From the NCBI RefSeq assembly GCF_900114245.1, contig NZ_FOSK01000008.1, positions 162,994 through 226,993 on the forward strand: a stretch of DNA of 64,000 bases, in the 5' to 3' direction. This DNA comes from Pseudovibrio ascidiaceicola. Its GTDB lineage: Bacteria > Pseudomonadota > Alphaproteobacteria > Rhizobiales > Stappiaceae. How positions within the stretch are numbered: position 1 is the first letter of the stretch; the number at the start of each line of letters is the position of its first letter. Position numbers and translations under genes: made by a program. A model generated the notes under the pieces. The model was given only the letters and a program-made list of their open reading frames with translations. It was not told where the DNA came from and ran no database searches. This document shows, piece by piece, positions 1 to 8,058 of this stretch.

Positions 1-502
1 AGATGGGTGCAACTACACCGTCTGAGAAATTCTCTGAGCACGATTCAATGGCTGCTCTACTGACGCCTGCTTCATCCAAATACTCCGGATTGCGGCCAAC
101 GATCATGGAGACTTGCTTGCGGGCCTCAGTAAGGCCGCAGTTTCTCAGGGCATCGCGTACTCTTGCGACATGCTGGTAGAGGCTTTTTTGTGCAATCAAG
201 GTCATGCCGATCAGTGCGACCAGAATGCCACCAAATGGCAGGAAATCGAGCAGATACTGGAGTGCCAGTCCAGCAAAGCCAGTGCTGCTGATCAATAAGA
301 CAAGCGTTAGAATGCCATTGGTTTTGCGAGCTGAACGCTGGTACTCGGCTTTGTTGTAGTTGTGATCCATGTAGGAGATCAGCTTGCCAATCAAAGTGAC
401 TGGATGCGGCAGTCTGGACCACAGCCAGTTTGGGTCGCCAATGATGGCATCCAGAATAATGGCAAGTAGTACGACCCAGAGTGTGTTTTCAAAGAGCAGC
501 AT
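1..502 (-). CDS. cobD: Adenosylcobinamide-phosphate synthase CobD/CbiB (3' end outside window)
   Basis: Reading the minus strand from an ATG at 502 gives an open frame of about 167 residues that runs off the window edge without a stop. It begins MLLFENTLWVVLLAIILDAI and contains GDPNWLWSRLPHPV and ESCSENFSDGVVAPI, which match the N-terminal part of the CobD/CbiB membrane family. The family joins adenosylcobyric acid to the aminopropanol (phosphate) arm late in cobalamin synthesis, in the inner membrane. Hydrophobic segments around residues 5-20 and 65-100 fit a polytopic protein. The start overlaps the end of cobC by 14 bp, so the two genes are probably co-transcribed and translationally coupled. 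The rest of the gene is not visible. Confidence 0.85.
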   Translation of the reverse strand, partial: MLLFENTLWVVLLAIILDAIIGDPNWLWSRLPHPVTLIGKLISYMDHNYNKAEYQRSARKTNGILTLVLLISSTGFAGLALQYLLDFLPFGGILVALIGMTLIAQKSLYQHVARVRDALRNCGLTEARKQVSMIVGRNPEYLDEAGVSRAAIESCSENFSDGVVAPI

Positions 503-1511
503 GATTTTCAACCGATCGCACTACACTTTCGAAAGTTTGCGTAAATCGCTTTCGGGCGGCTTGAGATGCAGGCAATCCAAGGCGCAACCAGGTTTTGCGG
601 TAATCGAACACACGTGTCCAAATTTTCTCTTTCGCCAGCGCTGTATGGAGCTGGTGAGCAGAAGGGTGGTCAATCAACAGATAGAGATTGGTGTGGCCTA
701 TGACTGATATACCTCGCTCCTGAAATGTAGCCCTGAAGATGTCCATCTCCGTCTTCAAAAACGCCCGCATTTCGTCTTGCCAGTTCATATCCGACAGAGC
801 GGCGCAGCCAATATCCAGTGCAGGGCCGGAGACCGCCCAGCTGCCCAACTGGTTCTGTAGTTTCGTTGTGATCGCTTTGGGACCAACAAGGAAGCCGAGG
901 CGCAAGCCTGCAAGGCCGTAGAACTTGCCAAAGCTGCGCAAAACCAGAATTGGGAAGTCATCAAGATCTGGGATGATTGAGGCTTCTGGATATAAATCCA
1001 TGTAAGCTTCGTCGATGATAAGATAGCCGCCGATTTCTTTTCTTTTAGCTGCCAGATCCAGCAGTTCTGTTTTTGAAAAGAGATAGCCATCCGGATTGTT
1101 TGGGTTCACGAGCAAGAGGTGATCTGTCGTGGCGGTAAAGGCTTCTTGAGCGGAAACACACTGGACGGCCGCACCTGCGGTCCTCCAGCTTTCTTCGTGG
1201 GAAGCATAAGTTGGGCTGACGATTGCGATTGAGGAGCTGGGGCTCAGTAAATGCGGTAGTGCGGTGATGATTGCCTGTGTGCCGGGTGTCGCGGTGATGC
1301 CTGAGTGCGGCGCGACTTGGTAAGCTTTTCGCGCAGCTGTAATCAGCGCGGTTTCTGCTCTTTCGCTTGGCAGCTCGGCTAGTCCGCGGAATGTGATATG
1401 TTCTGCGGCCGGGTAGGCAACAGGGTTGATGCCGGTGGAAAGGTCCATCCAGTCACAGACTTCGCCGCCAAATTCAGCAATTGCCTTTGAAAGATCGCCA
1501 CCATGTTGCAT
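489..1511 (-). CDS. cobC: Threonine-phosphate decarboxylase (CobC/CobD-type PLP enzyme)
   Basis: A 340-residue fold-type I PLP enzyme. The N-terminus (MQHGGDLSKAIAEFGG, then DLSTGINPVAYP) is characteristic of the L-threonine-O-3-phosphate decarboxylases that make the aminopropanol phosphate linker of cobalamin. The PLP lysine lies in RSFGKFYGLAGLRLGF and the cofactor-binding aspartate in IIDEAYMD; VNPNNPDGY is the usual asparagine motif. The length is normal for the family. It sits directly before cobD with a 14-bp overlap, which supports the cobalamin role over a histidinol-phosphate aminotransferase, its nearest look-alike. No cobalamin riboswitch is visible in the 85 bp upstream. Confidence 0.9.
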   Translation of the reverse strand: MQHGGDLSKAIAEFGGEVCDWMDLSTGINPVAYPAAEHITFRGLAELPSERAETALITAARKAYQVAPHSGITATPGTQAIITALPHLLSPSSSIAIVSPTYASHEESWRTAGAAVQCVSAQEAFTATTDHLLLVNPNNPDGYLFSKTELLDLAAKRKEIGGYLIIDEAYMDLYPEASIIPDLDDFPILVLRSFGKFYGLAGLRLGFLVGPKAITTKLQNQLGSWAVSGPALDIGCAALSDMNWQDEMRAFLKTEMDIFRATFQERGISVIGHTNLYLLIDHPSAHQLHTALAKEKIWTRVFDYRKTWLRLGLPASQAARKRFTQTFESVVRSVENHAAL

Positions 1512-1520
1512 TGGTCTAAC

Positions 1521-1555
1521 CCCGCTTTAAAACTTGATCCTGTTTTAGCGGGGCG
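1521..1555 (-). terminator. Imperfect hairpin between alkB and cobC
   Basis: CCCCGCT (1521-1527) pairs with AGCGGGG (1548-1554), and an inner AAAAC/GTTTT adds pairs after a small bulge. It lies after the alkB stop and just before the cobC start on the same strand. There is no U-tract, so it may be a weak terminator or a leader structure. Confidence 0.35.
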
Positions 1556-1596
1556 GCCCTGTGATTACCATGTAATGCAGCGGTATTCTGTGTGTT

Positions 1597-2766
1597 TCAA
1601 CAGATGTTCGGGGCAGTATATGCGACCGGTTCATACCCTTTGACGCGATTGACCTTGTCAATGTCTCCGCCAGCCCATTCCAGCACCTTAGGGTCCATTG
1701 TTTTGAACCACAGTGAAGGGATAGCCGCCAGAGCAAAACAACCGGGATATCCGCTCGGAAGGCAGGGTAAGTCTGGGAAGTTTCGCAAGGTTTGATAAGG
1801 GCGTAGAGGATTGGCGTGATGGTCTGAATGGCGCTGCAGGTGGAACGTGCTCAGGTTTGAGAAGATGTGATTGGTGTTCCATGAATGGCGCGGCTGACAG
1901 CGCTCGTATTTACCATTCTTGTCCTTCTGGCGCAGCAGGCCATAATGCTCCACATAGTTTGCCTGCGTCAGGCCATACCATGCGACCACGCTTTGAATAG
2001 CCAGCAACAACAGAACCTTCCAGCCGAACAGAGCAGTGCAAATGGCAAATACAATCAATGTGATGGCATAGCCTTGTAAAATATCGTTCTTCACCGAGAA
2101 AGTGTTGAGGCCTTTCTTGCGCAAACGCTCTTTTTCGTTTTGCCAGCCTCTGACGAAGGCACCGGGGATTTCGCGCCAAGCGAAGGCGTAGATGCTTTCT
2201 CCCATGCGGGAGCTGGCTGGATCGTCTGGGGTCGCCACATGCACGTGATGACCGCGATTGTGCTCAATGCAAAAGTGACCGTAACCGACAACTGCGAGCG
2301 CAAATTTAGCCAGCAACTGATCTGTCTTGTTGGTTTTGTGGCCGAGTTCATGGGCAAGCATGATGGTGCCAGAGCCAAACAGGCCCTTGCCAAAGGCAAA
2401 CAAAGCAATCAGCCAGAGAGGCAGGTCATAGGTGCCAACAAGCCAGACACCGGCAAAGAGGTTGATCCAGGCATATGGTACGAGCCAGCGCACGAGCCGA
2501 CTGTAATAGGGGTCTTCTGCCATTTGAACCAGCACATCATCGGGCGGATTATACGGGTCTTCGCCAATCAGAGCGTCCAGGCCGGGAATGACGATGAAGA
2601 AGTAAACGAGGGGAATGAACAGAGTTGCTGTGACGTGCGTGTAGGCATAAAGCGCGACTGTGATGAGTGTGACGCTGCTGCTGGCATAAGCAATCAGCCA
2701 GTAATATCGCTTTGCGTCCCTGAACGTTTTGAAGGTGCCCGTCTCATCTTGCGTTTTGAAAACCAT
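1597..2766 (-). CDS. alkB: Alkane 1-monooxygenase (AlkB family integral-membrane di-iron hydroxylase)
   Basis: A 389-residue membrane protein with all the histidine boxes of AlkB: HELGHK near residue 140, EHNRGHHVHVATPDDPAS near 170, and LQRHSDHHANP near 312. It also has the NYVEHYGLLR signature that separates alkane hydroxylases from fatty-acid desaturases. Hydrophobic pairs near residues 22-65 and 93-135 and a third near 233-262 give the usual six-helix layout. The enzyme hydroxylates terminal carbons of medium-chain n-alkanes with electrons from rubredoxin; no rubredoxin gene or fusion is visible here. The ATG at 2766 follows a good GGGAGGG ribosome-binding site. The upstream region carries inverted repeats that could be an operator. 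Confidence 0.93.
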   Translation of the reverse strand: MVFKTQDETGTFKTFRDAKRYYWLIAYASSSVTLITVALYAYTHVTATLFIPLVYFFIVIPGLDALIGEDPYNPPDDVLVQMAEDPYYSRLVRWLVPYAWINLFAGVWLVGTYDLPLWLIALFAFGKGLFGSGTIMLAHELGHKTNKTDQLLAKFALAVVGYGHFCIEHNRGHHVHVATPDDPASSRMGESIYAFAWREIPGAFVRGWQNEKERLRKKGLNTFSVKNDILQGYAITLIVFAICTALFGWKVLLLLAIQSVVAWYGLTQANYVEHYGLLRQKDKNGKYERCQPRHSWNTNHIFSNLSTFHLQRHSDHHANPLRPYQTLRNFPDLPCLPSGYPGCFALAAIPSLWFKTMDPKVLEWAGGDIDKVNRVKGYEPVAYTAPNIC

Positions 2767-2788
2767 TGCTCCCTCCCAGATGCTTGGT

Positions 2789-2823
2789 TTACCTAAGGGT
2801 AATCTAGCAGCTATTTAGGTCAA
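2789..2823 (-). promoter_or_regulatory. Inverted repeats in the alkB upstream region (candidate operator)
   Basis: TTACC-TAAG-GGTAA (2789-2802) is a small perfect palindrome. A wider pair, ACCTAA (2791-2796) and TTAGGT (2815-2820), brackets the region. A TTGACC hexamer, read on the minus strand, lies at 2818-2823 and could be a -35 element, but I see no convincing -10 at standard spacing. The position 20-55 bp before alkB suits a regulator site. This is inferred from symmetry only. Confidence 0.35.
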
Positions 2824-2880
2824 GTGAAACTCTGTTGTTTCGGGGTGTTTGTTCTGCATGCAACAACAAAGGGCAGCTCA

Positions 2881-3720
2881 TTAGGCGGGTTCTTTTTCGG
2901 TTTCGGGTGCGAGGATGCCTTCCATCGGTAAGGTCTTGACCCATGTTTTGTAGCGTTTTTCCAGCTCGTCGTAGTTCTCTTCACACCCAGTTCTGAAATC
3001 GGGGAAACTGGGACCGCGTGTCCATGCGCCTCGTTCTGATCCCTTCAGCATCCAGCCGTTGCCGGAATGAAGGAAAAGCGTTGTGCTGAGGTTGAGGGCC
3101 TTGAACAGTTTGCGCGTAACCACGCCATGCTTTTGCAGTAGAATGTCAAGCTTGATGGCTTTGATTTTCCACGGTGTCAGCTTGATGGGAGAGGGCTTGC
3201 CGGCTTCAACAACTGGAATGATTTCAGGAAGTTCCAACCGTTCGATGGGATAAAACTCTTTAAAATTTCCTGCTGGAGACGCGCGATCTGGATTGGGGAG
3301 TTTAGGCCGGTACCAGCTGACCGTGCTTGGGCTTTTGGAGGTTTCGCTCTCAACCTCGATGATCTGTAGAGACAGGATGTTGCAAACCGGTTGAAAATCG
3401 AGATTGGAGCCCTTTGGGATCAGGATTGCTCGGCAATCTGGTCCCGGTTTGTCACTCTGATAGGCGGTTTCTGCTGATTGAGAGATGACTTTTGCATTGA
3501 GGCGCAACTTGGCCTCGATGCCAACCTGAAAGCCATCTTTTGTTCTGACAAGCAGAATATCCCAGTTGCCCCACTCAGGATAAGCGACCCACTCTTTTGG
3601 AAGCTTATTGATGAAATGAGTGCACATGTGGCTTTCGGAGGCAAACTCTGCTTTGCGGCGTCTCTTCTTACGGCGTGTAGGAGGTGAGCGTTTGGTCGGT
3701 TGATCAAGTGTATCGCTCAT
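2881..3720 (-). CDS. Protein of unknown function with a PD-(D/E)XK-like motif
   Basis: A 279-residue protein I do not recognise. After a very basic N-terminus (RRKKRRRK at about 17-24), residues 45-75 read WVAYPEWGNWDILLV, then GFQVGIEAKLRLNAKV. D54 and the E69-A70-K71 triplet, 15 residues apart on predicted adjacent beta-strands, resemble the core of the PD-(D/E)XK nuclease/restriction-endonuclease fold. The C-terminal half is mixed, with a possible DNA-binding segment near 185-215 (KIKAIKLDILLQKHGVVTRK). It stands alone, divergent from the PhyH-type gene, with no methylase, helicase or toxin partner. A small nuclease or a phage-derived protein is possible; the function is unproven. Confidence 0.6.
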   Translation of the reverse strand: MSDTLDQPTKRSPPTRRKKRRRKAEFASESHMCTHFINKLPKEWVAYPEWGNWDILLVRTKDGFQVGIEAKLRLNAKVISQSAETAYQSDKPGPDCRAILIPKGSNLDFQPVCNILSLQIIEVESETSKSPSTVSWYRPKLPNPDRASPAGNFKEFYPIERLELPEIIPVVEAGKPSPIKLTPWKIKAIKLDILLQKHGVVTRKLFKALNLSTTLFLHSGNGWMLKGSERGAWTRGPSFPDFRTGCEENYDELEKRYKTWVKTLPMEGILAPETEKEPA

Positions 3721-3781
3721 GGAAAGTTGCCCTTTAAATCCTCAGTGCTGCAATAGCCTGCCCAATGAGTTTAATTGGCAA

Positions 3782-4885
3782 ATGACTACAGGAATACGTA
3801 GAGTGTCTGTTACTGCACAGGTTCTGGCGATTTTTGCCAGAAGAGTAGGGGCTGGTGTGTTGCGAATTTTTAAAAGCCCTATTTGGGCTCTTGATGCCTT
3901 GATGGGGCAAAAGTCATTTAAGAAGAATCCGATTATTGGAAGTCGTTGGTTAAATGAGCGTGGGTTTTATCTGAAGCGTGTGGCGTGGGCCGAGAAGATG
4001 GCTGATCTGCGTCGTCGTCAGATGGTTCACTTTCTGCCAGATGAAGATAAAGCGTTTTTTCATCGCAATGGATATGTGGTGAAAGAGAATTTTCTCTCCA
4101 AGGACGTTTTTGCGCAAATTCAGGATGAGATTGCAACGAAATCGTTTGCAGCAAGCGAAATGCGGCAAGGGAAAACGGTGACACGTTTCATCGGTTTGCC
4201 ACCTTCAGTGCTGAAAGACTTGCCCGGCCTGAGCAGGGCGGTGCATGATCCGTTTTTGCAAAATGCCATGCGCTATGTGGGGTCATACAATGCGGATCCC
4301 ATTATGTTTTTGCATGCTGTTTTGTGGGATTTGGACAAGAAGAAGAAAGACCCGCAGACTGATTTTCACATCGATACGTTCCATGCCACATCTAAAGCTT
4401 GGCTGTTTTTGCGTGATGTGGATGTTGCCGATGGGCCTTTTCATTATGTGCCGGGGTCTCATCGTTATACACCGGAACGGACTGCCTGGGAGTTTGAGCA
4501 GAGTTTGAATGCAGTTCAACATCCCGATGGTATGCATGCAGCGGGCTCATTTCGTGCAAGCGAGGATGATATCTTAAAGTTGGGGTATGGTGAGCCTATC
4601 AGTTTTGATGTGCCTGCAAACTCACTGGTGATTGCTGATACGCATGGGTTCCATCGCCGTGGGATTGCAACGCGTCCGGGTGTTCGTATTGGACTGTTCG
4701 CAGATTTGCGCCGTTCGCCTTACTTTCCGTGGTCTGGGTTAGACCTGCGCTCGTTGCCGGGCGTGAAGGGGCGGCAGTCAGAGATTTATACTGGCTATCT
4801 GAATTTCAGGAGTAAGCTGACAGGCAAACCGAGCCATCATCGGGAGGTTGGCCGCGTAAAAGTAGACGCGCCTCCGGTGTTGTAA
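3782..4885 (+). CDS. Phytanoyl-CoA dioxygenase (PhyH) family protein
   Basis: A non-heme Fe(II)/2-oxoglutarate oxygenase-like protein. The iron-binding facial triad is visible as DFHIDTFH (HxD) and, about 105 residues later, DTHGFHRRG; the arginine in RPGVRIGL would hold 2-oxoglutarate. Residues 1-90 form a family-atypical N-terminal region before FHRNGYVVKENFLS, the usual PhyH entry motif. An in-frame ATG exists at 3719, but it overlaps the divergent gene and adds 21 residues of unlikely sequence, so I take the ATG at 3782 (367 aa). The substrate is not predictable; family members hydroxylate lipids, ectoine and secondary metabolites. No obvious partner gene is adjacent. Confidence 0.8.
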   Translation: MTTGIRRVSVTAQVLAIFARRVGAGVLRIFKSPIWALDALMGQKSFKKNPIIGSRWLNERGFYLKRVAWAEKMADLRRRQMVHFLPDEDKAFFHRNGYVVKENFLSKDVFAQIQDEIATKSFAASEMRQGKTVTRFIGLPPSVLKDLPGLSRAVHDPFLQNAMRYVGSYNADPIMFLHAVLWDLDKKKKDPQTDFHIDTFHATSKAWLFLRDVDVADGPFHYVPGSHRYTPERTAWEFEQSLNAVQHPDGMHAAGSFRASEDDILKLGYGEPISFDVPANSLVIADTHGFHRRGIATRPGVRIGLFADLRRSPYFPWSGLDLRSLPGVKGRQSEIYTGYLNFRSKLTGKPSHHREVGRVKVDAPPVL

Positions 4886-4972
4886 AAGGTGAGGCATGAC
4901 TGATCGCAAGACGCAATTCTTCTGCGCCTGAGATAGGCAATAACTAATAATATCAATGGGGGAGAAGAAAAA

Positions 4973-5046
4973 TGGAGGCCTCTGCCGGAATCGAACCGGC
5001 GTACACGGATTTGCAATCCGCTGCGTCACCACTCCGCCAAGAGGCC
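4973..5046 (-). tRNA. tRNA-Cys (GCA)
   Basis: The reverse complement folds as a full cloverleaf: acceptor GGCCTCT/AGAGGCC, anticodon loop TTGCAAA with anticodon GCA, T-arm GCCGG-TTCGAAT-CCGGC, and an encoded CCA end. It is 74 nt long. Confidence 0.97.
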
Positions 5047-5350
5047 CCGCTGTGGTGTGAGGGGCTTTTCTGATATTTGGGGCGGATAGTCAAGCGGGCA
5101 AATTCACTTTCCACGATCACTCTTGTGTAAAACACCGAAATCTATGGGGTTTACCTAAGTGAGTACGTTTCTGGGGGGGGAGCCCCATCTTGTCTCGAGC
5201 TTGGTGAAAAAGCTCATATTTGTACCGCAAAGTTCAAAAATAGAAAAACAACAGAGGGTACTGTTTATTTTTACGGATCTGGCAGCTTGTGTTTGTGGTG
5301 CATGAGCGATATTTCTCAGCCAAAGAATCTTGCGAGACAGTGAGGACAGG
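5047..5350. other. Intergenic region between tRNA-Cys and the PIMT-like gene
   Basis: About 300 bp without a convincing gene. It has a run of eight G (5173-5180) followed by AGCCCC, and a short AGCTT/AAGCT hairpin near 5197-5214. The tRNA-Cys promoter (minus) and the promoter of the downstream gene (plus) should lie here; a TTGACT hexamer upstream of the tRNA is the only promoter-like element seen. Confidence 0.5.
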
Positions 5351-6010
5351 ATGGTCAACTTCGCGGAACAAAGAACACTGATGGTCGACAATCAGCTGCG
5401 GACCAATGATATTACAGACCTGCGCATTATTGGTGCTATGGGCAAGGTGCCTCGCGAAAAGTTCGTTCCGGAAAACCTGCAGGAGCTGGCCTATATTGAT
5501 GAAGATGTAGCCGTTGATGAAAAAGGCGAGCGTAAAATGCTCAAGCCGCACATCTTCGGCCGTCTTGTTCAGCTGGCTGATATCACTGCCAAGGATGTCG
5601 TTCTGGTGGTTGGTGCTGCCTCTGGTTATGGCGTGGCGATCGTTTCCTATCTTGCTGAGGCTGTTGTTGGTCTGGAAGTTGATGTGGCGCTGTCCGAGGC
5701 GGCTTCAGCGAATCTTGAACAGCTGGGCATTGAAAATGCTGCTGTGATCGATGGCGATCTGGCCAAGGGTTATGCGGCTGACGCGCCTTATGATGTTATT
5801 CTGGTGAACGGTTCCGTTGAAGAGCTGCCAGAAGCGTTGACCGCTCAGCTAAAAGACGAAGGTCGTCTTGTTGTGGTTGAGGGGGAGAGCAATGCAGGTG
5901 TTGCGCGGCTTTACACCAAGTCCGGCGGTAATGTGAGTTCTGTGTTTGCGTTTAATGCGCATGCATGTGCGCTTCCAGGATTTGAAAAACCGGAAGTCTT
6001 TGAATTCTAA
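5351..6010 (+). CDS. Protein-L-isoaspartate O-methyltransferase-like protein (degenerate motif I)
   Basis: A 219-residue protein of the PIMT/Rossmann methyltransferase family. The N-terminus (AEQRTLMVDNQLRTNDITD, then MGKVPREKFVP) is typical of the PIMT-like genes that precede tolC in many alphaproteobacteria. The SAM-binding motif I reads VLVVGAASGYGVAI instead of the usual V-G-x-G-T/S-G-Y, so a key glycine is replaced and activity is uncertain. I chose the ATG at 5351 because GAGGACAGG lies directly before it; an upstream in-frame ATG at 5330 lacks such a site. It is followed by a strong terminator, so it does not form one transcript with tolC unless read-through occurs. Confidence 0.8.
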   Translation: MVNFAEQRTLMVDNQLRTNDITDLRIIGAMGKVPREKFVPENLQELAYIDEDVAVDEKGERKMLKPHIFGRLVQLADITAKDVVLVVGAASGYGVAIVSYLAEAVVGLEVDVALSEAASANLEQLGIENAAVIDGDLAKGYAADAPYDVILVNGSVEELPEALTAQLKDEGRLVVVEGESNAGVARLYTKSGGNVSSVFAFNAHACALPGFEKPEVFEF

Positions 6011-6039
6011 GAGCTTGCAACGCAGGCGTTGAGCCGTGA

Positions 6040-6066
6040 GGCGAGGGGAAACCTTCGCCTTTTTTT
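6040..6066 (+). terminator. Rho-independent terminator after the PIMT-like gene
   Basis: GGCGA...TCGCC with internal GG/CC pairs forms a stem that is followed by seven T residues (6060-6066). Confidence 0.85.
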
Positions 6067-6469
6067 GTTTTTCTGTGAAGTGTTGTGATGAACTTCTATT
6101 TTCGTGATGTGAATTACAGTTTTGTCTCAATGCTGGTTTAAAGCACTTCAAACTCTGGTGGGGTAAAATGAGAACTGGTTGCTGCTGCTGTCTTTTCTAT
6201 CAATAATGTAGAGATATCCACGTTTCAATCATTGGGTGAAAAAACGGTAGTAAAAACTTAATGGTTCTATTAGTGTGCCTCCGGGGAATGATATTCTGTG
6301 ATTGGTCTAGGTAATTGTATCGATAAGATGTTGCCTGTTCGTCGCAGTATTTATTTTTTTCCAAAATCGGCTTGATCGCCGGTTTCGGAAAACGCCGAAT
6401 AAGATATACATTTCGGCGAGTGTGTTGGGTTTGCGGTTCGTAAGATTGACCCTGTTTGAGGCATATAAA
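6067..6469. promoter_or_regulatory. tolC upstream region with an inverted repeat
   Basis: About 400 AT-rich bases without a gene. CGCCGAA (6393-6399) and TTCGGCG (6412-6418) form a perfect 7-bp inverted repeat around a TATACA sequence, 50 bp before the tolC start. It could be an operator or a leader hairpin. I see no clear -35/-10 pair. Confidence 0.4.
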
Positions 6470-7837
6470 GTGGTTTCTCGGAAAACGTTAGCGGGTGCAG
6501 TTGCAGTAGTCGGCTTGCTTGTAAGTGCTCAAGGCGCGAATGCTCTTTCAATTAAAGAGGCATTGGCTGCTACCTATCAAAATAACCCGACATTGAACGC
6601 ATCACGCGCGCAGCTTCGTGCGACGGATGAAGGTGTGCCACAGGCTTTGGCTGGATGGCGCCCAAGCATTATTGGTAGTGGTAACTATGGCTATCAGTGG
6701 CAGGAAGCCAGTGGGACTAACCGAAACCGCAATGAGTATACAGCTTCCTTGCAGGTTACTCAGCCGCTGTTTCGTGGCTTCCGGACTGTAAACTCTACCC
6801 GTCAGGCTGAAGCTATTGTTCGTTCTCAGCGTGAAGATTTGCGGACAGCAGAACAGACTGCGCTTTTCCAGGCTGCGACGGCTTATATGGACGTCATTCG
6901 CGATACCGCGCTGGTGTCTTTGCGTCGGAGTGACTTGAAGTTCCAGGAAGAGCAGGTTCGTGCCTCCAAAGATCGCTTCAATGTGGGCGAAGGGACGCGG
7001 ACGGATGTTTCTCAGGCTGAATCAGGTCGTGCACGTGCGCAGTCCACACTGAACACCGCGCTGGCAAATCTGAATACAAGTCGTGCGATTTTCCGTCAGG
7101 TGATTGGCATTGATCCAAAAAACCTGAGCGCTCGCACCAATGTAACAAGCTTGCTGCCAAAGACAGTTTCTTCCGCGATCTCTATTGGTCAGGAAGAGCA
7201 TCCTGCTATTCAATCTTCTCAGTTCCTGGTTGATGCCGCTCAGTTCGCAGTGAAAACTGCCGAGGGTGTTTTGCTTCCGACTGCTGATGTTCAGGGAACG
7301 TTGTCTTATAGCGACAACAACCTTCCTGGCGTTTCCGGAAAGCCGACTAGAACTGCTTCAATCTTTGGTCGTGTGACTGTTCCTATCTACCAGAATGGTA
7401 GCGAATACTCTGTTGTTCGCCAGTCTAAAGAAGACCTGGGCCGTACCGAAATTCTGGTTGATGTGTCCCGTGATAGCATTCGTGCGCAGGCGATCTCCTC
7501 CTGGGGACAGCTGAATGCATCGATCGCTTCCATCACGGCGGCCGAAGCGCAGGTTGCGGCAGCGCGCCTTGCTTTGGAAGGTGTGATTGAAGAGCAGCGT
7601 GTTGGTCAGCGGACCACGCTTGATGTTCTGGATACACAGAGTGATCTGGTGGATGCGCGCGTAACATTGGTGACTGCGCAGCGTGACCGTGTGGTTGCTG
7701 CTTATGCGGTTCTTTCCTCTGTTGGTCGTCTGGATTATGATAATCTGGCATTGACCGGTGCACGTTATGACCCAACTGAACACTACCGTCTGGTACGTGA
7801 TAAGTGGATTGGTCTGCGGACCCCGGATGGGCGTTAA
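6470..7837 (+). CDS. tolC: TolC family outer-membrane efflux/secretion channel
   Basis: A 455-residue outer-membrane factor. The GTG at 6470 is preferred because GAGG lies nine bases upstream and it gives a clean signal peptide (LAGAVAVVGLLVSAQGANA, cleavage before LSIKEALAATY). A longer frame from 6422 adds 16 unlikely residues. Two repeated OEP halves with long helices are visible, and the C-terminal hallmark (GQRTTLDVLDTQSDLVDAR) is intact. TolC trimers form the outer-membrane exit duct for RND efflux pumps and type I secretion. Inner-membrane partners are not in the window. The PIMT-like/tolC neighbour pair is common in alphaproteobacteria. Confidence 0.93.
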   Translation: MVSRKTLAGAVAVVGLLVSAQGANALSIKEALAATYQNNPTLNASRAQLRATDEGVPQALAGWRPSIIGSGNYGYQWQEASGTNRNRNEYTASLQVTQPLFRGFRTVNSTRQAEAIVRSQREDLRTAEQTALFQAATAYMDVIRDTALVSLRRSDLKFQEEQVRASKDRFNVGEGTRTDVSQAESGRARAQSTLNTALANLNTSRAIFRQVIGIDPKNLSARTNVTSLLPKTVSSAISIGQEEHPAIQSSQFLVDAAQFAVKTAEGVLLPTADVQGTLSYSDNNLPGVSGKPTRTASIFGRVTVPIYQNGSEYSVVRQSKEDLGRTEILVDVSRDSIRAQAISSWGQLNASIASITAAEAQVAAARLALEGVIEEQRVGQRTTLDVLDTQSDLVDARVTLVTAQRDRVVAAYAVLSSVGRLDYDNLALTGARYDPTEHYRLVRDKWIGLRTPDGR

Positions 7838-7867
7838 GCTCCTCTGATATAATGAAATTTTGGAGAA

Positions 7868-7892
7868 GGGAGCCTCACGGGCTCCCTTTTTT
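7868..7892 (+). terminator. Rho-independent terminator after tolC
   Basis: GGGAGCC (7868-7874) pairs perfectly with GGCTCCC (7880-7886) and is followed by a T-run. Confidence 0.92.
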
Positions 7893-8058
7893 GTTGCCGC
7901 ATTTTCAAAATTGCTAGTTTTCCTTGTGGGAATTGGCATTTTGCAGAATATGCGGGTGTCAGGCGGGGCCGCTTTTCTCTTATATTTAAGTAAGTATTTA
8001 TTAATGAACTGAGTCGGAAAGCCGGCGGATTAGACGCGATTAGAAGTGGAGCACATAC

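Noticed and set aside
1512..1596. Possible cobalamin riboswitch before cobC
   Set aside because: The 85 bp between alkB and cobC are too short and lack the B12-box; only a simple hairpin is present.
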